A stretch of 64,000 bases of DNA from Competibacter sp963695105 (GTDB lineage Bacteria; Pseudomonadota; Gammaproteobacteria; Competibacterales; Competibacteraceae), in NCBI GenBank assembly GCA_963695105.1, contig CAVOGC010000027.1, positions 1 through 64,000 on the forward strand. Reading direction: 5' to 3'. Below are positions 30,498-39,729 of the stretch, piece by piece. Each line of letters starts with the position of its first letter. Within the stretch, counting starts at the first letter, position 1. Below the pieces are notes generated by a model. It saw only the letters and a list, made by a program, of their open reading frames with translations, was not told where the DNA came from and did no database searches. The translations under genes and the position numbers were made by a program.

Positions 30498-32705
30498 TTA
30501 ACCACTGAATGTATCGAAATCTTGTTCCGTCTGCAGGCTGCTGCGGATGCGGAACACATGCGCCGGCATCCGGTGCGGATTCAATTCGACGTAGTTGCGC
30601 GGCCCATTCCAGATGTAGTGGGCGCCCGTCAGCAGATCGTGCACCTGAAACGGCTGGTCTGGATCCACCCCCAGCGCCGCCAGATCCAGGCCGGTCCAGC
30701 CCGCCTGGGTGTAGTTGGGGTCCAGGTTCACCAACACCAGAACGGTGTTGGCGTGCTTGTCGGTGGTTTTGCTGTAGCAAACGATCTGCTCGTTATCGAC
30801 TTCGTGAAACCGCAGGCTCCAGTCGGATTGCAGCGCCGGATTGCGCTTACGGATGCGGTTCACCAGGGCGATAAAGTCGCGCAGGCTGTTCGGCCCGTCC
30901 AATTCCTGGAAGCCGCGATAGCGAATCTGGTATTTCTCCGAATCCAGATACTCCTCGCTACCCGGCTTGACGGCGATGTGCTCCATCATCTCGAAGGCCG
31001 TTCCGTAAATGCCGTAGTTGGCGGTCATGGTCGCCGCCAGCACCAGCCGGGACATGAATACCGGCCGGCCGCCGTACTGTAGGGCGGCGGTCAGGATATC
31101 CGGGGTGTTGGGCCAGAAATTCGGCCGGAAGTATTCGCGGCCCGGCCCCTGGGTCAGTTCGTTCAGGTACTCGATCAGCTCCCATTTGGTGTTGCGCCAG
31201 GCGTAATAGGTGTAGGACTGGGTATAGCCCAGTTTGGCCAGGCGATGCATGACCTTGGGTCGGGTGAAGGCTTCCGCCAGGAAGATGGCGTTCGGGGTGG
31301 TCTTCTTGATCTCGGCGATCAGCCACTCCCACATCGCAAAGGGTTTGGTGTGCGGGTTGTCCACCCGAAAGATGCGCACGCCCTGCTCGGCCCAGAACTC
31401 GAAGATGCTCTTGATCTCTTCCCACAGCGCCTTCCAGTCGCTGGTTTCGAAGTTGAACGGATAGATATCCTGATACTTCTTGGGTGGGTTCTCGGCGTAC
31501 TGCACCGTGCCGTCCGGTCGCCAGCGGAACCAGTCCGGATGCTGCTTGACGTAAGGATGGTCCGGCGCGCACTGCAAGGCGATGTCCAGGGCGATCTCGA
31601 TGCCGTGCTCATGGGCCTTGCGCACCAGATGGTGGAAATCCCCCAGTGTGCCGAGCGCCGGCAAAATAGCCTTGTGGCCGCCCTCCTCGGCGCCGATGGC
31701 CCAAGGGCTACCGACGTCGTCCGGTCCGGGTGTGAGCGTGTTGTTCTTGCCCTTGCGATTGATCCGGCCGATGGGGTGGATCGGCGGAAAGTACAGCACG
31801 TCGAAGCCCATGGCGGCGATCCGCGGCAACCAGGCCTCGCAGTCCTTGAAGGTACCGTGCTTGCCGGGCGCGGAACCGCAGGAGCGCGGGAACATCTCGT
31901 ACCAGGTGCTGAAGCGGGCACGTTCGTCTTCGGCCATCAGTCCCAGTTTCTTTTCGTACTGGATCGCCAACTGGCGGTCGGCGTGGCGGTGCATCAGCCT
32001 GGCCAGCTCCTCGTCCAAGCCCAACTGGCGGCGATAGTCCAGGTCCTGATCGTCGGCCAGCGCCGCGGCGCGCTTGGCCAGCCACTGAGCGTCGGCGCCG
32101 GTCACGCGCCGGCTGGCCTTTTCGGCCAGTTCCGCGCCCACTCGCAGGGAAAGAGCGATATCCTCGGCTTGCTCCCAGCGGGGCAGATCGTGCCGCCAGG
32201 ACTTGAAAGCATCGACCCAGGCACAGAGGGTATACTCGTAAAGTCCCACTTCCAGCACCTGGAACTCGCCACGCCAGCGGTCGTTGACCAGAGAACGCAT
32301 CGGGGCTTCTTGCCACTCGGCCTCGCCCCGCCGGCGGTATTGCAACACGCAAGACAGCGAATCGTGGCCATCGGTGAAGACGTCGGCCTCCACCACCACG
32401 GTCTCGCCCACCACCCGCTTGATGGGAAACCGGCCCGCATCGACTTCCGGGCTCACCCCTTCGATGATCACCCGCTTGCGGCCATCGGCCTCCAGCGCTT
32501 GCGAGCCGGAATCCCGCGTTGATTCGGTTTCGGCCACCGCGATCTTGCTCTCGGCGACGGGTGGGGTCGGTTTGGCGACCGCCTGCTGGACCTTGCCGGC
32601 GGCGGCTTGGGTCGGTTCGGCCGGCGCGGCCGGCTGCTTGTCGACGGGGGAAGCCGGTGCAACCGGAGCTTCTCTCTTATTATCCGACACGACCTTCTTT
32701 GACAT
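30498..32705 (-). CDS. glgE: Alpha-1,4-glucan:maltose-1-phosphate maltosyltransferase GlgE
   Basis: 735 residues. After a ~70-residue Ala/Pro-rich low-complexity extension unusual for the family, the protein has the GlgE N-terminal domain (RVIIEGVSPEVDAGRFPIKR) and a GH13_3 catalytic barrel: FDVLYFPPIHPIGRINRKGK, VRIFRVDNPHTKP (nucleophile Asp), IFLAEAFTRPKVM (Glu) and a YYAWRNTK segment. It transfers maltosyl units from maltose-1-phosphate to the non-reducing end of alpha-glucan. A perfect AAGGAGG lies nine bases upstream of ATG 32705. It is the first gene of the operon. The low-complexity tail may be disordered. Confidence 0.94.
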   Translation of the reverse strand: MSKKVVSDNKREAPVAPASPVDKQPAAPAEPTQAAAGKVQQAVAKPTPPVAESKIAVAETESTRDSGSQALEADGRKRVIIEGVSPEVDAGRFPIKRVVGETVVVEADVFTDGHDSLSCVLQYRRRGEAEWQEAPMRSLVNDRWRGEFQVLEVGLYEYTLCAWVDAFKSWRHDLPRWEQAEDIALSLRVGAELAEKASRRVTGADAQWLAKRAAALADDQDLDYRRQLGLDEELARLMHRHADRQLAIQYEKKLGLMAEDERARFSTWYEMFPRSCGSAPGKHGTFKDCEAWLPRIAAMGFDVLYFPPIHPIGRINRKGKNNTLTPGPDDVGSPWAIGAEEGGHKAILPALGTLGDFHHLVRKAHEHGIEIALDIALQCAPDHPYVKQHPDWFRWRPDGTVQYAENPPKKYQDIYPFNFETSDWKALWEEIKSIFEFWAEQGVRIFRVDNPHTKPFAMWEWLIAEIKKTTPNAIFLAEAFTRPKVMHRLAKLGYTQSYTYYAWRNTKWELIEYLNELTQGPGREYFRPNFWPNTPDILTAALQYGGRPVFMSRLVLAATMTANYGIYGTAFEMMEHIAVKPGSEEYLDSEKYQIRYRGFQELDGPNSLRDFIALVNRIRKRNPALQSDWSLRFHEVDNEQIVCYSKTTDKHANTVLVLVNLDPNYTQAGWTGLDLAALGVDPDQPFQVHDLLTGAHYIWNGPRNYVELNPHRMPAHVFRIRSSLQTEQDFDTFSG

Positions 32706-32955
32706 ACCGATTATCCTCCTTCGCTGTAGGTTGTACGGGCGCCAACGGTATCCACCAACCCCCCGCGCCTGGCGGCGGCCGGCGTACTGCCGTTTGGAAG
32801 CGTAAGGTGATAAAGTTGCCGCCCTGATGCGAGCCGTCCGCGCGGCGGCGGTCCATCATCCCTTATATTTTTCCCTGCTTATTATGACGGTTTTTTGCGG
32901 TTGTGCCCAAACCTTGAACGGGTTGGGATGCCGCCCGTGCCGAGGATGTGCCCTG

Positions 32956-33774
32956 ATGAATAGCGTACAGCGGATTATCGAGGATGCTTTCGAGCGCCGC
33001 GGCGAGATCGACGCCACCAGCGCGCCGGCCGAGCTGCGCGAGGCGGTGGAGGAGGCGCTGGGCTTGCTGGAACTGGGCCGGGCGCGAGTCGCCGAACCGC
33101 GCGACGGCGCCTGGATGGTCAACACCTGGTTGAAGAAGGCGGTGCTGCTCAGCTTCCGCCTGAACGACAGCATGATCATCCGCGACGGCTACACCAATTA
33201 CTTCGACAAGGTGCCGCCCAAGTACGCCGAATACGGCGAAAACGACTTTCTGGCCGCCGGCGTGCGAGTGGTGCCACCGGCCGCCGCCCGTCGCGGCTCC
33301 TACATCGCGCCCGGCGTGGTGCTAATGCCGTCCTACGTCAACATCGGCGCGCATGTGGACTCTGGAACCATGGTGGATACCTGGTCCACGGTGGGTTCCT
33401 GCGCCCAGATCGGAAAAAACGTCCACCTGTCCGGCGGGGTCGGCATCGGCGGCGTACTGGAACCGTTGCAGGCCAACCCGACCATTATCGAGGATGATTG
33501 TTTCATCGGCGCGCGTTCCGAAGTCGTCGAGGGCGTCATCGTCGAGCGTGGCTCGGTGATCTCGATGGGGGTCTACATCGGCCAAAGCACCAAGATCTAC
33601 AACCGGCTCACCGGCGAGATCAGCTATGGTCGGATACCGGCCGGCTCGGTGGTGGTGTCCGGCGCCCTGCCCGCGCCCGACGGCAGTCACAGCCTGTACT
33701 GCGCGATCATCATCAAGCAGGTGGACGAGAAAACCCGCTCCCGAGTCAGCCTGAACGAATTACTGCGCGACTGA
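32956..33774 (+). CDS. dapD: Tetrahydrodipicolinate N-succinyltransferase
   Basis: 272 residues, the standard DapD length. It succinylates tetrahydrodipicolinate in lysine/meso-DAP synthesis. MNSVQRIIEDAFERR at the start, the SFRLNDSMIIRDGYTNYFDK segment and a left-handed beta-helix with GTMVDTWSTVGSCAQIGKN, LSGGVGIGGVLEP and IEDDCFIGARSEVVEG are diagnostic. I chose ATG 32956 because it matches the family N-terminus; an in-frame ATG at 32827 adds 43 hydrophobic residues without family support. It is divergent from glgE, and dapE lies 2.5 kb downstream. Confidence 0.95.
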   Translation: MNSVQRIIEDAFERRGEIDATSAPAELREAVEEALGLLELGRARVAEPRDGAWMVNTWLKKAVLLSFRLNDSMIIRDGYTNYFDKVPPKYAEYGENDFLAAGVRVVPPAAARRGSYIAPGVVLMPSYVNIGAHVDSGTMVDTWSTVGSCAQIGKNVHLSGGVGIGGVLEPLQANPTIIEDDCFIGARSEVVEGVIVERGSVISMGVYIGQSTKIYNRLTGEISYGRIPAGSVVVSGALPAPDGSHSLYCAIIIKQVDEKTRSRVSLNELLRD

Positions 33775-33805
33775 CAGACCCTTCCTCGACAGGCTTTCCT
33801 CAAAT

Positions 33806-33845
33806 CGGCGGGCTGGGTTGAGGCCGCGAAAACCCCAGCCCGCCG
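33806..33845 (+). terminator. Hairpin after dapD
   Basis: CGGCGGGCTGGG pairs with CCCAGCCCGCCG over 12 bp around a 16-base loop, 31 bases after the dapD stop. There is no T-run, so it may be a factor-dependent terminator, a processing site or a repeated palindromic element. Confidence 0.4.
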
Positions 33846-33972
33846 CGCTCCATCCCAGCAGCAATCCAATCCAACCAATCAAAAACCGCCGACCCGTCCG
33901 CTTGATCGTGATTTGCTTCGCCCGAGGCGGCTTTAATCGAAAAGCCGCCTGCGGAAGCAGGCCCGCATGGCC

Positions 33973-34026
33973 CAAAATGAACTTGGGCACATGGATCAAA
34001 ATGAACTGCAAGCGGCCAAAATGACT
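33973..34026. repeat. Three spaced copies of CAAAATGAACT
   Basis: CAAAATGAACT occurs at 33973-33983 and 33997-34007, and a copy lacking one A (CAAAATGACT) at 34017-34026; spacings are 24 and 20 bases. Arrays of short direct repeats like this occur at the ends of IS21-family elements, so this may be an insertion-sequence end left behind. No transposase remains nearby. Confidence 0.4.
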
Positions 34027-34241
34027 TCTCGCAACCCACTTTATTGTTTCATGGATTAAATTCTCAAACTGGCAATCTGGCCATTAATTATAATATCTTT
34101 CAAATAGTTAATTGAGTTCTCCTGTTTTTCCATCCTTCAAGTTAATGTAAAAACTAAAATTTAGAAAACGGCATGAAAAATGCGTTCTAAAATAATTGAC
34201 AATCGATATGCATTGAACATGTAATGGTGGAGACCCTCACT
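34027..34241. other. AT-rich intergenic stretch before the LysM gene
   Basis: Strongly AT-rich DNA unlike its surroundings, with no open reading frame. TTGACA at 34196-34201 and TGTAAT at 34220-34225 resemble a promoter with 18-bp spacing, but the start would fall inside the ribosome-binding region of the next gene. The base composition suggests acquired DNA. Confidence 0.45.
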
Positions 34242-35471
34242 ATGCCTACTCCCTACACAGTAAAATCCGGCGACACCCTATCAGCAATCGCCCGCACGCA
34301 TGGGATGAAATGGCAGGACATTTATAATCATCCTGACAATGCAGCTTTCCGTCAGAAACGACCCAATCCCAATTTGATCTATCCCGGCGACGTGATCATG
34401 ATCCCGGATGGCGCAACCGGCCCCATTGTTCCAGTATCGGTGAAGATCGAACTCGACAACAACCAGATCGGACAAACCGGCGATATCGTCCCAAGCACTC
34501 TGGGAGCAGGCGGCAAAAAACACTATGTTTCTCCCAAGGTTGACAGCGCCATGACCTTCTTTTCCTTCTGGCCCTTCAACCAGCGATCAATGTCGCCTTT
34601 CGTCACCCTTAAAGCCAGCGACAGCACCAACTTTGCCGCAAATTTCGAATGGGAAGGCGCCAACCCCATTCCAGGAATGCCTCACAAGGCCAGGATATCG
34701 CGGCTGATAGCCGGACATTTCCCTGTCAAAATCAAAAACAAATCCACTGGTAGCACCGTGGACGAACTGAACGTCTGGATCGTCTGGTCGGATATCACGG
34801 CCAGCGACGCCACCAACGATACCGGCGACAAAGGAGCCTATTTCCTGGTGAGCATGGGCTACGAGTTCAAGCACACCATCAAACCGAGCACCATCATCAC
34901 GGCGGCCGACCGCCCCGACCTGTCCGGTTCCAACTCCTCTCCGGCGCCGCCCGCGGCCGGATTGAATCACAAGGGAGACCCGCTGACCGGGGGCGTCAAC
35001 AAAAAGTGGGACAGCTCTCGAAAAATCCGCAAAAAGACCCTCAATCCAAATGCGGTTGCATTGCCGGGCGATGCCTCTTTCCATGGCAATTACCACAACT
35101 TTCCCAGCATGAGCGACGGTGATGGTCGTCCGGGTGGCGCCGGAGCCGTTTCCTTCTCCGACTGGCTGGTCGCCGGCAACGACGACGCCGGCGTTGGCGA
35201 CGAGGATAACGATCCTTACACCGCGCCACACCCGAGAATCTTATGGGGCATCGACACGCCCACTCGATTCATCGGGCACGCGGCCGGCGCCAATGGCGAT
35301 ACCGTGGAATGGCGCCTGCATTTTCTGGAATTCACGCGACTGGAGATCAATGGCAAATGGTATCTGATTTCCAACTACTTCCCTTGGCGCGTACATTACA
35401 AGCTAAAAAAGGAAGGCGGTAAATGGAAGAACAACGGTAGCAACAAAGCCACTGACAATGCCGGTTTCTGA
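34242..35471 (+). CDS. LysM-domain protein of unknown function
   Basis: 409 residues from ATG 34242, with GGAG nine bases upstream (an ATG six codons earlier is possible). Residues 4-55 are a single LysM domain (YTVKSGDTLSAIARTHGMKW with IYPGDVIMIP), which binds peptidoglycan or acts as a structural adaptor in phage-tail-like and secretion systems. The remaining ~350 residues match no family I recognise; they are rich in Gly/Asp/Asn with patches such as DGDGRPGGAGAVSFSD and VGDEDNDPYTAPHPRI. There is no signal peptide. The next gene starts three bases after the stop, so the pair is an operon. Codon use is less GC-rich than neighbours, suggesting transfer. Confidence 0.7.
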   Translation: MPTPYTVKSGDTLSAIARTHGMKWQDIYNHPDNAAFRQKRPNPNLIYPGDVIMIPDGATGPIVPVSVKIELDNNQIGQTGDIVPSTLGAGGKKHYVSPKVDSAMTFFSFWPFNQRSMSPFVTLKASDSTNFAANFEWEGANPIPGMPHKARISRLIAGHFPVKIKNKSTGSTVDELNVWIVWSDITASDATNDTGDKGAYFLVSMGYEFKHTIKPSTIITAADRPDLSGSNSSPAPPAAGLNHKGDPLTGGVNKKWDSSRKIRKKTLNPNAVALPGDASFHGNYHNFPSMSDGDGRPGGAGAVSFSDWLVAGNDDAGVGDEDNDPYTAPHPRILWGIDTPTRFIGHAAGANGDTVEWRLHFLEFTRLEINGKWYLISNYFPWRVHYKLKKEGGKWKNNGSNKATDNAGF

Positions 35472-35474
35472 GCA

Positions 35475-36182
35475 ATGACGCCCATTCGATTTTTTCAATA
35501 CTTCATTTCCACGGCGCACGCTTTTCGCGGATCGACCGCAGCCGTCATTATTATATTGGTTTTATCGATAGGAGCACCTCAAGCCATGACCTCGGAAATT
35601 CAAAGCACAGCGCTCTCTTCGTTACGTAATGCATCCAGCAAGGAATTGGAGGGCATCGTTAACAATTACCGGGAACAGCGCCAAGCCGATATTCAGGTAC
35701 TCATGAGCATTGTCGGCGAACAGGAGACAACGCTCGTAAAAAGTCAGAAGATCGTCACCGGTAGCAAGGAATGGTTTGCCATCACCCTGCTGGGCGACCT
35801 ACGAGCCGCCACGGCCGCGCCCTTGCTTGCAAGGCTGATGACAGCTAGAGACTCTTCCTTTTCCCTGATCTCCGACGAAGACAACCCGCACTGGTACGCC
35901 TTCCCGGCGGCCGTGGCCTTGGCGAAGATCGGGCTGCCCGCTGTCCAATCGTTGCTCGATCAAGTCCGCACAGCCCCTCCGACCAGCACCGCCTTTCATC
36001 TTGGCGGGGTAACGCTCGAAGCCATTCTCGGCGAAGAACTGGCGATCTTCGCCGCCCAACAATATGCCCGAGACCACGCGGATTTCGCTCAAGCAGATCG
36101 ACTGACCGCGCTGACCACCCTGATCCGAACCGGCCACAAGCGCTGGACCGCCCATGGCGCTTCCGACTTTTCGCCCGAGTAA
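35475..36182 (+). CDS. Exported HEAT-like hypothetical protein
   Basis: 235 residues. A hydrophobic N-terminal segment at about 21-38 (TAAVIIILVLSIGAPQAM) suggests a signal peptide or anchor. The rest is helical; WFAITLLGDLRAATAAPLLA and AFPAAVALAKIGLPAVQSLL look like two HEAT-type repeats. With LysM gene immediately upstream it may be a periplasmic partner or immunity-like protein; this is inference from context. The gene ends 56 bases before dapE. Confidence 0.6.
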   Translation: MTPIRFFQYFISTAHAFRGSTAAVIIILVLSIGAPQAMTSEIQSTALSSLRNASSKELEGIVNNYREQRQADIQVLMSIVGEQETTLVKSQKIVTGSKEWFAITLLGDLRAATAAPLLARLMTARDSSFSLISDEDNPHWYAFPAAVALAKIGLPAVQSLLDQVRTAPPTSTAFHLGGVTLEAILGEELAIFAAQQYARDHADFAQADRLTALTTLIRTGHKRWTAHGASDFSPE

Positions 36183-36238
36183 GATAGACTTCGAAGCACC
36201 AATTACCGCATCCCGACCGGACTCGACCCCCTCTTCCC

Positions 36239-37396
36239 ATGCCCTCCACCCTGGACCTCGCTCTCGACCTGATCCGCCGGCCCTCGATCACCCCCGAGGA
36301 CGCCGGCTGTCAGGAGGTCATGATCGCCCGGTTGGCGGCACTCGGCTTCCGGGTGGAGCGGTTGCGCCGCGGCGAGGTGGACAACTTCTGGGCGCGGCAT
36401 GGCGACGACGAACCGCTGTTCGCCTTCGCCGGCCACACCGACGTCGTGCCGCCCGGCCCACTGGAGCGCTGGCAATCGCCGCCGTTCGCTCCGCAAATCC
36501 GCGAGGGCTGGCTGTACGGGCGCGGCGCGGCCGACATGAAAAGCAGTTTGGCGGCGATGGTTACCGCCTGCGAGCGCTTCCTCGCCGCCTGCCCGCGCCC
36601 GCGCGGCTCCATCGCCTTCCTCGTCACCAGCGACGAAGAAGGCGCGGCGGTGGATGGCACGGTCAAGGTGGTGGAACGGCTGGAGGCGCGCGGCGAGAAA
36701 ATCCGTTGGTGTCTGGTGGGCGAGCCGTCCAGTTCGGCCCAACTGGGCGACACGATCAAGAACGGCCGGCGCGGCTCGCTGAACGGCCGGCTGCGACTGC
36801 GCGGGAGGCAGGGCCATGTCGCCTACCCCCACCTGGCCCAGAACCCGATCCACGCGATCGGGCCGATTCTCGGCGCGCTGGCGGACGAAGTCTGGGACCG
36901 GGGTCACGAATGCTTCCCACCAACCTCGTTGCAGATTTCCAACCTGCATTCCGGCACTGGCGCGGTCAATGTCGTACCCGGCGATCTGGACATGTTGTTC
37001 AACTTCCGTTTTTCGCCGGCGGTCACGGTCGGGCAGCTTAAGGAACGCACCCGCCTGATCGTCGAAACCGGCCTGTTGAACGAGGAGGTCAAGACCGGCC
37101 AGGTGTTCCAGTACGAACTGGACTGGAACCTGTCGGGGTCGCCGTTCTTTACGCCGCCCGGCGAACTGGTGGCCGCCGCCGCCGCCGCGATCCGCGCCGA
37201 AACCGGCCTGGAGCCGGAACTGTCCACCGCCGGCGGCACCTCCGACGGGCGCTTCATCGCACCCACCGGCGCGCAAGTGATCGAACTCGGGCCGTCCAAC
37301 GCCACCATCCACCAGATCGACGAACGGCTGCCCGTCGCCGATCTGGAACGGCTGAGCCGAATCTACCAGGATATTCTGCGCCGGCTACTGGCCTGA
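36239..37396 (+). CDS. dapE: Succinyl-diaminopimelate desuccinylase
   Basis: 385 residues, M20 metallopeptidase family. FAGHTDVVPPGP (metal His and Asp), GRGAADMKSSLAAM, TSDEEGAAVDGT (catalytic and metal Glu) and the late STAGGTSDGRFIAP are all present. It hydrolyses N-succinyl-LL-diaminopimelate to LL-diaminopimelate. No Shine-Dalgarno sequence is evident before ATG 36239. It follows the LysM/HEAT pair rather than dapD, suggesting an insertion split a dapD-dapE arrangement. Confidence 0.94.
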   Translation: MPSTLDLALDLIRRPSITPEDAGCQEVMIARLAALGFRVERLRRGEVDNFWARHGDDEPLFAFAGHTDVVPPGPLERWQSPPFAPQIREGWLYGRGAADMKSSLAAMVTACERFLAACPRPRGSIAFLVTSDEEGAAVDGTVKVVERLEARGEKIRWCLVGEPSSSAQLGDTIKNGRRGSLNGRLRLRGRQGHVAYPHLAQNPIHAIGPILGALADEVWDRGHECFPPTSLQISNLHSGTGAVNVVPGDLDMLFNFRFSPAVTVGQLKERTRLIVETGLLNEEVKTGQVFQYELDWNLSGSPFFTPPGELVAAAAAAIRAETGLEPELSTAGGTSDGRFIAPTGAQVIELGPSNATIHQIDERLPVADLERLSRIYQDILRRLLA

Positions 37397-37454
37397 GCGA
37401 ACCCCACGAGCCGAATCCGTCCCTCGTTGGCGGAATCCTGCCTGAGAGATTTTC

Positions 37455-39729
37455 ATGCCAACGAAAACCAAATACCGTCTACCCAACTCGCTGCGGATGG
37501 GCCTGCTGGTCGCCGGGCTGGTCGGCCTGTTGATGGGCGCCCTGGCCTGGTTACAGGTCGAACGGGAACGCACCGCCGACCTGGAAGAAATGGACCGGCG
37601 CGCCTACGTGCTTTCCCATCAGATGGTCTATTCGGTCCAGGCCGCGCTGCAACTGCCGGATCGCGAAGCGGCGGCGGCGCTGAGTTCCAGCCTGGAGGGT
37701 TACCCGCCGCTGATCGGACTGGCGGTCTACCGGCCGGATGGCCGCCTGCTCGCCGCCGGCAAGGCGGTGCAGGAATTCGCCGCCGACCTCGATAAAGTCG
37801 TTGCCCGGGCGCTTAAGGAACAGAAAGACATCATCGAATCCATCCGCGCCGACCAGGGCCGTATCTACATTCTCGCCTCGGCGATCCGCGCGCCGGACGG
37901 TCAACCGCAAGGCGTGCTGGCGGTGGCCCAGGATATGTCCCAGGTGGACAAGCTCGTCGTCAGCCGGCGGGTTCGATTCGGGTTCTGGGTGGGCTTCGTC
38001 ACCCTGCTGCTACTGGCTCTGGTGGTTGCGGGCGCCTGGCTGCTGTACGACCGCCCGCTCAAGCGGATGATGGAATGGATGCGGCAACTGCGCGGCGACG
38101 ACGCCGAACCGCCGCCGCTCGAACCGCCGGCCGCGCGACTGGCCAGCGAGAACGACCGGCTGACGAACTCGTTGCGGACCGCGCGCTCGGCGCAGCGGGC
38201 GTCGGCGCGGGCGGTGGCGCCAACCGGCCAGGTCTGGACCCGCGAGCGGCTGCGCACCCACATGATCGACCGCCTGCGCGACCGCCGCCTGCTGGTGCTG
38301 AGCAACCGCGAACCCTACCTGCACGAATTGCAGGACGGTAAAACCCGGCTCCGCACCCCCGTCGGCGGGCTGGTCACCGCCCTCGATCCGGTGCTGCGGA
38401 CCAGCGGCGGCGTGTGGATCGCTCACGGCGCCGGCAACGCCGACCGCATGACCGCCGACGACCAGGGCCGGCTGGCGGTGCCGCCGGACGATCCCGCCTA
38501 TACCCTGCGGCGGGTGTGGCTGAGCCGGGAAGAGGAGCACGGTTATTACCACGGCTTCGCCAACGAAGGGCTGTGGCCGCTCTGCCACCTGGCGCACGAA
38601 CGACCGGTATTCCGGGCCAGCAATTGGGAACACTACCTGCGCGCCAACCAGCGCTTCGCCGCCGCCGCCCTGGAAGAGGCCGGCACCGATCCCGCGGTGG
38701 TGCTGGTGCAGGATTACCACTTGGCGCTGGTGCCGCGCCTGTTGAAGGACGCCCGTCCCGGATCTGGCGATCGGCCTGTTCTGGCACATCCCCTGGCCCA
38801 ACCCGGAAGCATTCCGCATCTGCCCGTGGCGGACCGAGCTGCTGCACGGCCTGCTCGGCGCGGATCTGATCGGTTTCCACCTCCAGCAGCATTGCAACAA
38901 TTTCCTCGATACCGCCGATCGGATGACCGAAGCCCGGCTGGACTGGGACCAGTTTACCGTGGAGTTGCACGATCACGTTTCGCGGGTCCGACCGTTTCCC
39001 ATCGGTGTCCAACCCTGGAGCGAGCGTCAGACGCCCAGCGGCATTCATTTGGCCCGTCAGATCGACGAACTGCGCGACCGCTACTCGCTGGATAATGTGC
39101 GGGTCGCGGTTGGGATCGACCGGATCGACTATACCAAGGGGCTGCCGGAGCGGTTCCGCGCCGTCGCGCGCTTTCTGGAGCGCTACCCCCGCTACCGGGG
39201 CCAGTTCACCCTGGTGCAGTTGAGCACCCCCAGCCGCACCTATCTCCGCCGCTATCGGGACCACCTCAACGAACTGGAATCGCTGGCCGACACGATCAAC
39301 TGGCGCTTCCAGACCGCTGCCTGGAAACCGATCCGCTTTCTGGTCGGCAACCAGGACACGGCCACCATCCACGCCTTCATGCGGCTGGCCGAGATCAACA
39401 TCGTCAGCTCGCTACACGACGGCATGAACCTGGTGGCCAAGGAATTCGTGGCGGCCCGCTCCGACCTGGACGGGGTATTGATCCTCTCGGAATTCACCGG
39501 CGCGGCCCGCGAGTTGAGCGACGCGCTGATCGTCAACCCCTACGACGTCGAGCAGTTCGCCGAAACGATCCAGCGCGCATTGGAGATACCCTCGGACGAA
39601 CGGCGGGAACGCATGACGCGAATGCGGCGGCATGTGGAGGAACACAATATCTACCGTTGGGCCGCCGATTTCCTGGAAACCCTGACCGCCGATTCGGTTC
39701 CTGCTTCATCCACCCAGGACGCCGCCTGA
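37455..39729 (+). CDS. otsA: Membrane-anchored trehalose-6-phosphate synthase with sensor-like N-terminus (frameshifted)
   Basis: Reconstructed length 757 residues. Residues 14-33 and about 177-198 are membrane helices enclosing a ~140-residue extracytoplasmic domain (PPLIGLAVYRPDGRLLAAGK, GVLAVAQDMSQVDKLVV), followed by a HAMP-like linker. From about residue 276 the GT20 domain begins: LLVLSNREPYLHE, GGLVTALDPVL, VLVQDYHLALVP, VGIDRIDYTKGLPERF and SLHDGMNLVAKEF. It makes trehalose-6-phosphate from UDP-glucose and glucose-6-phosphate. One extra G at 38760-38761 shifts the frame after LLKDARP; removing it restores DLAIGLFWHIPWPNPE. The stop overlaps the otsB start. An N-terminal sensor on OtsA is unusual. 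A sequencing error is the simplest explanation of the shift. Confidence 0.85.

Noticed and set aside
34196..34225. TTGACA-18-TGTAAT promoter for the LysM gene
   Set aside because: The implied start of transcription would leave about ten bases before the ATG and lose the ribosome-binding site.
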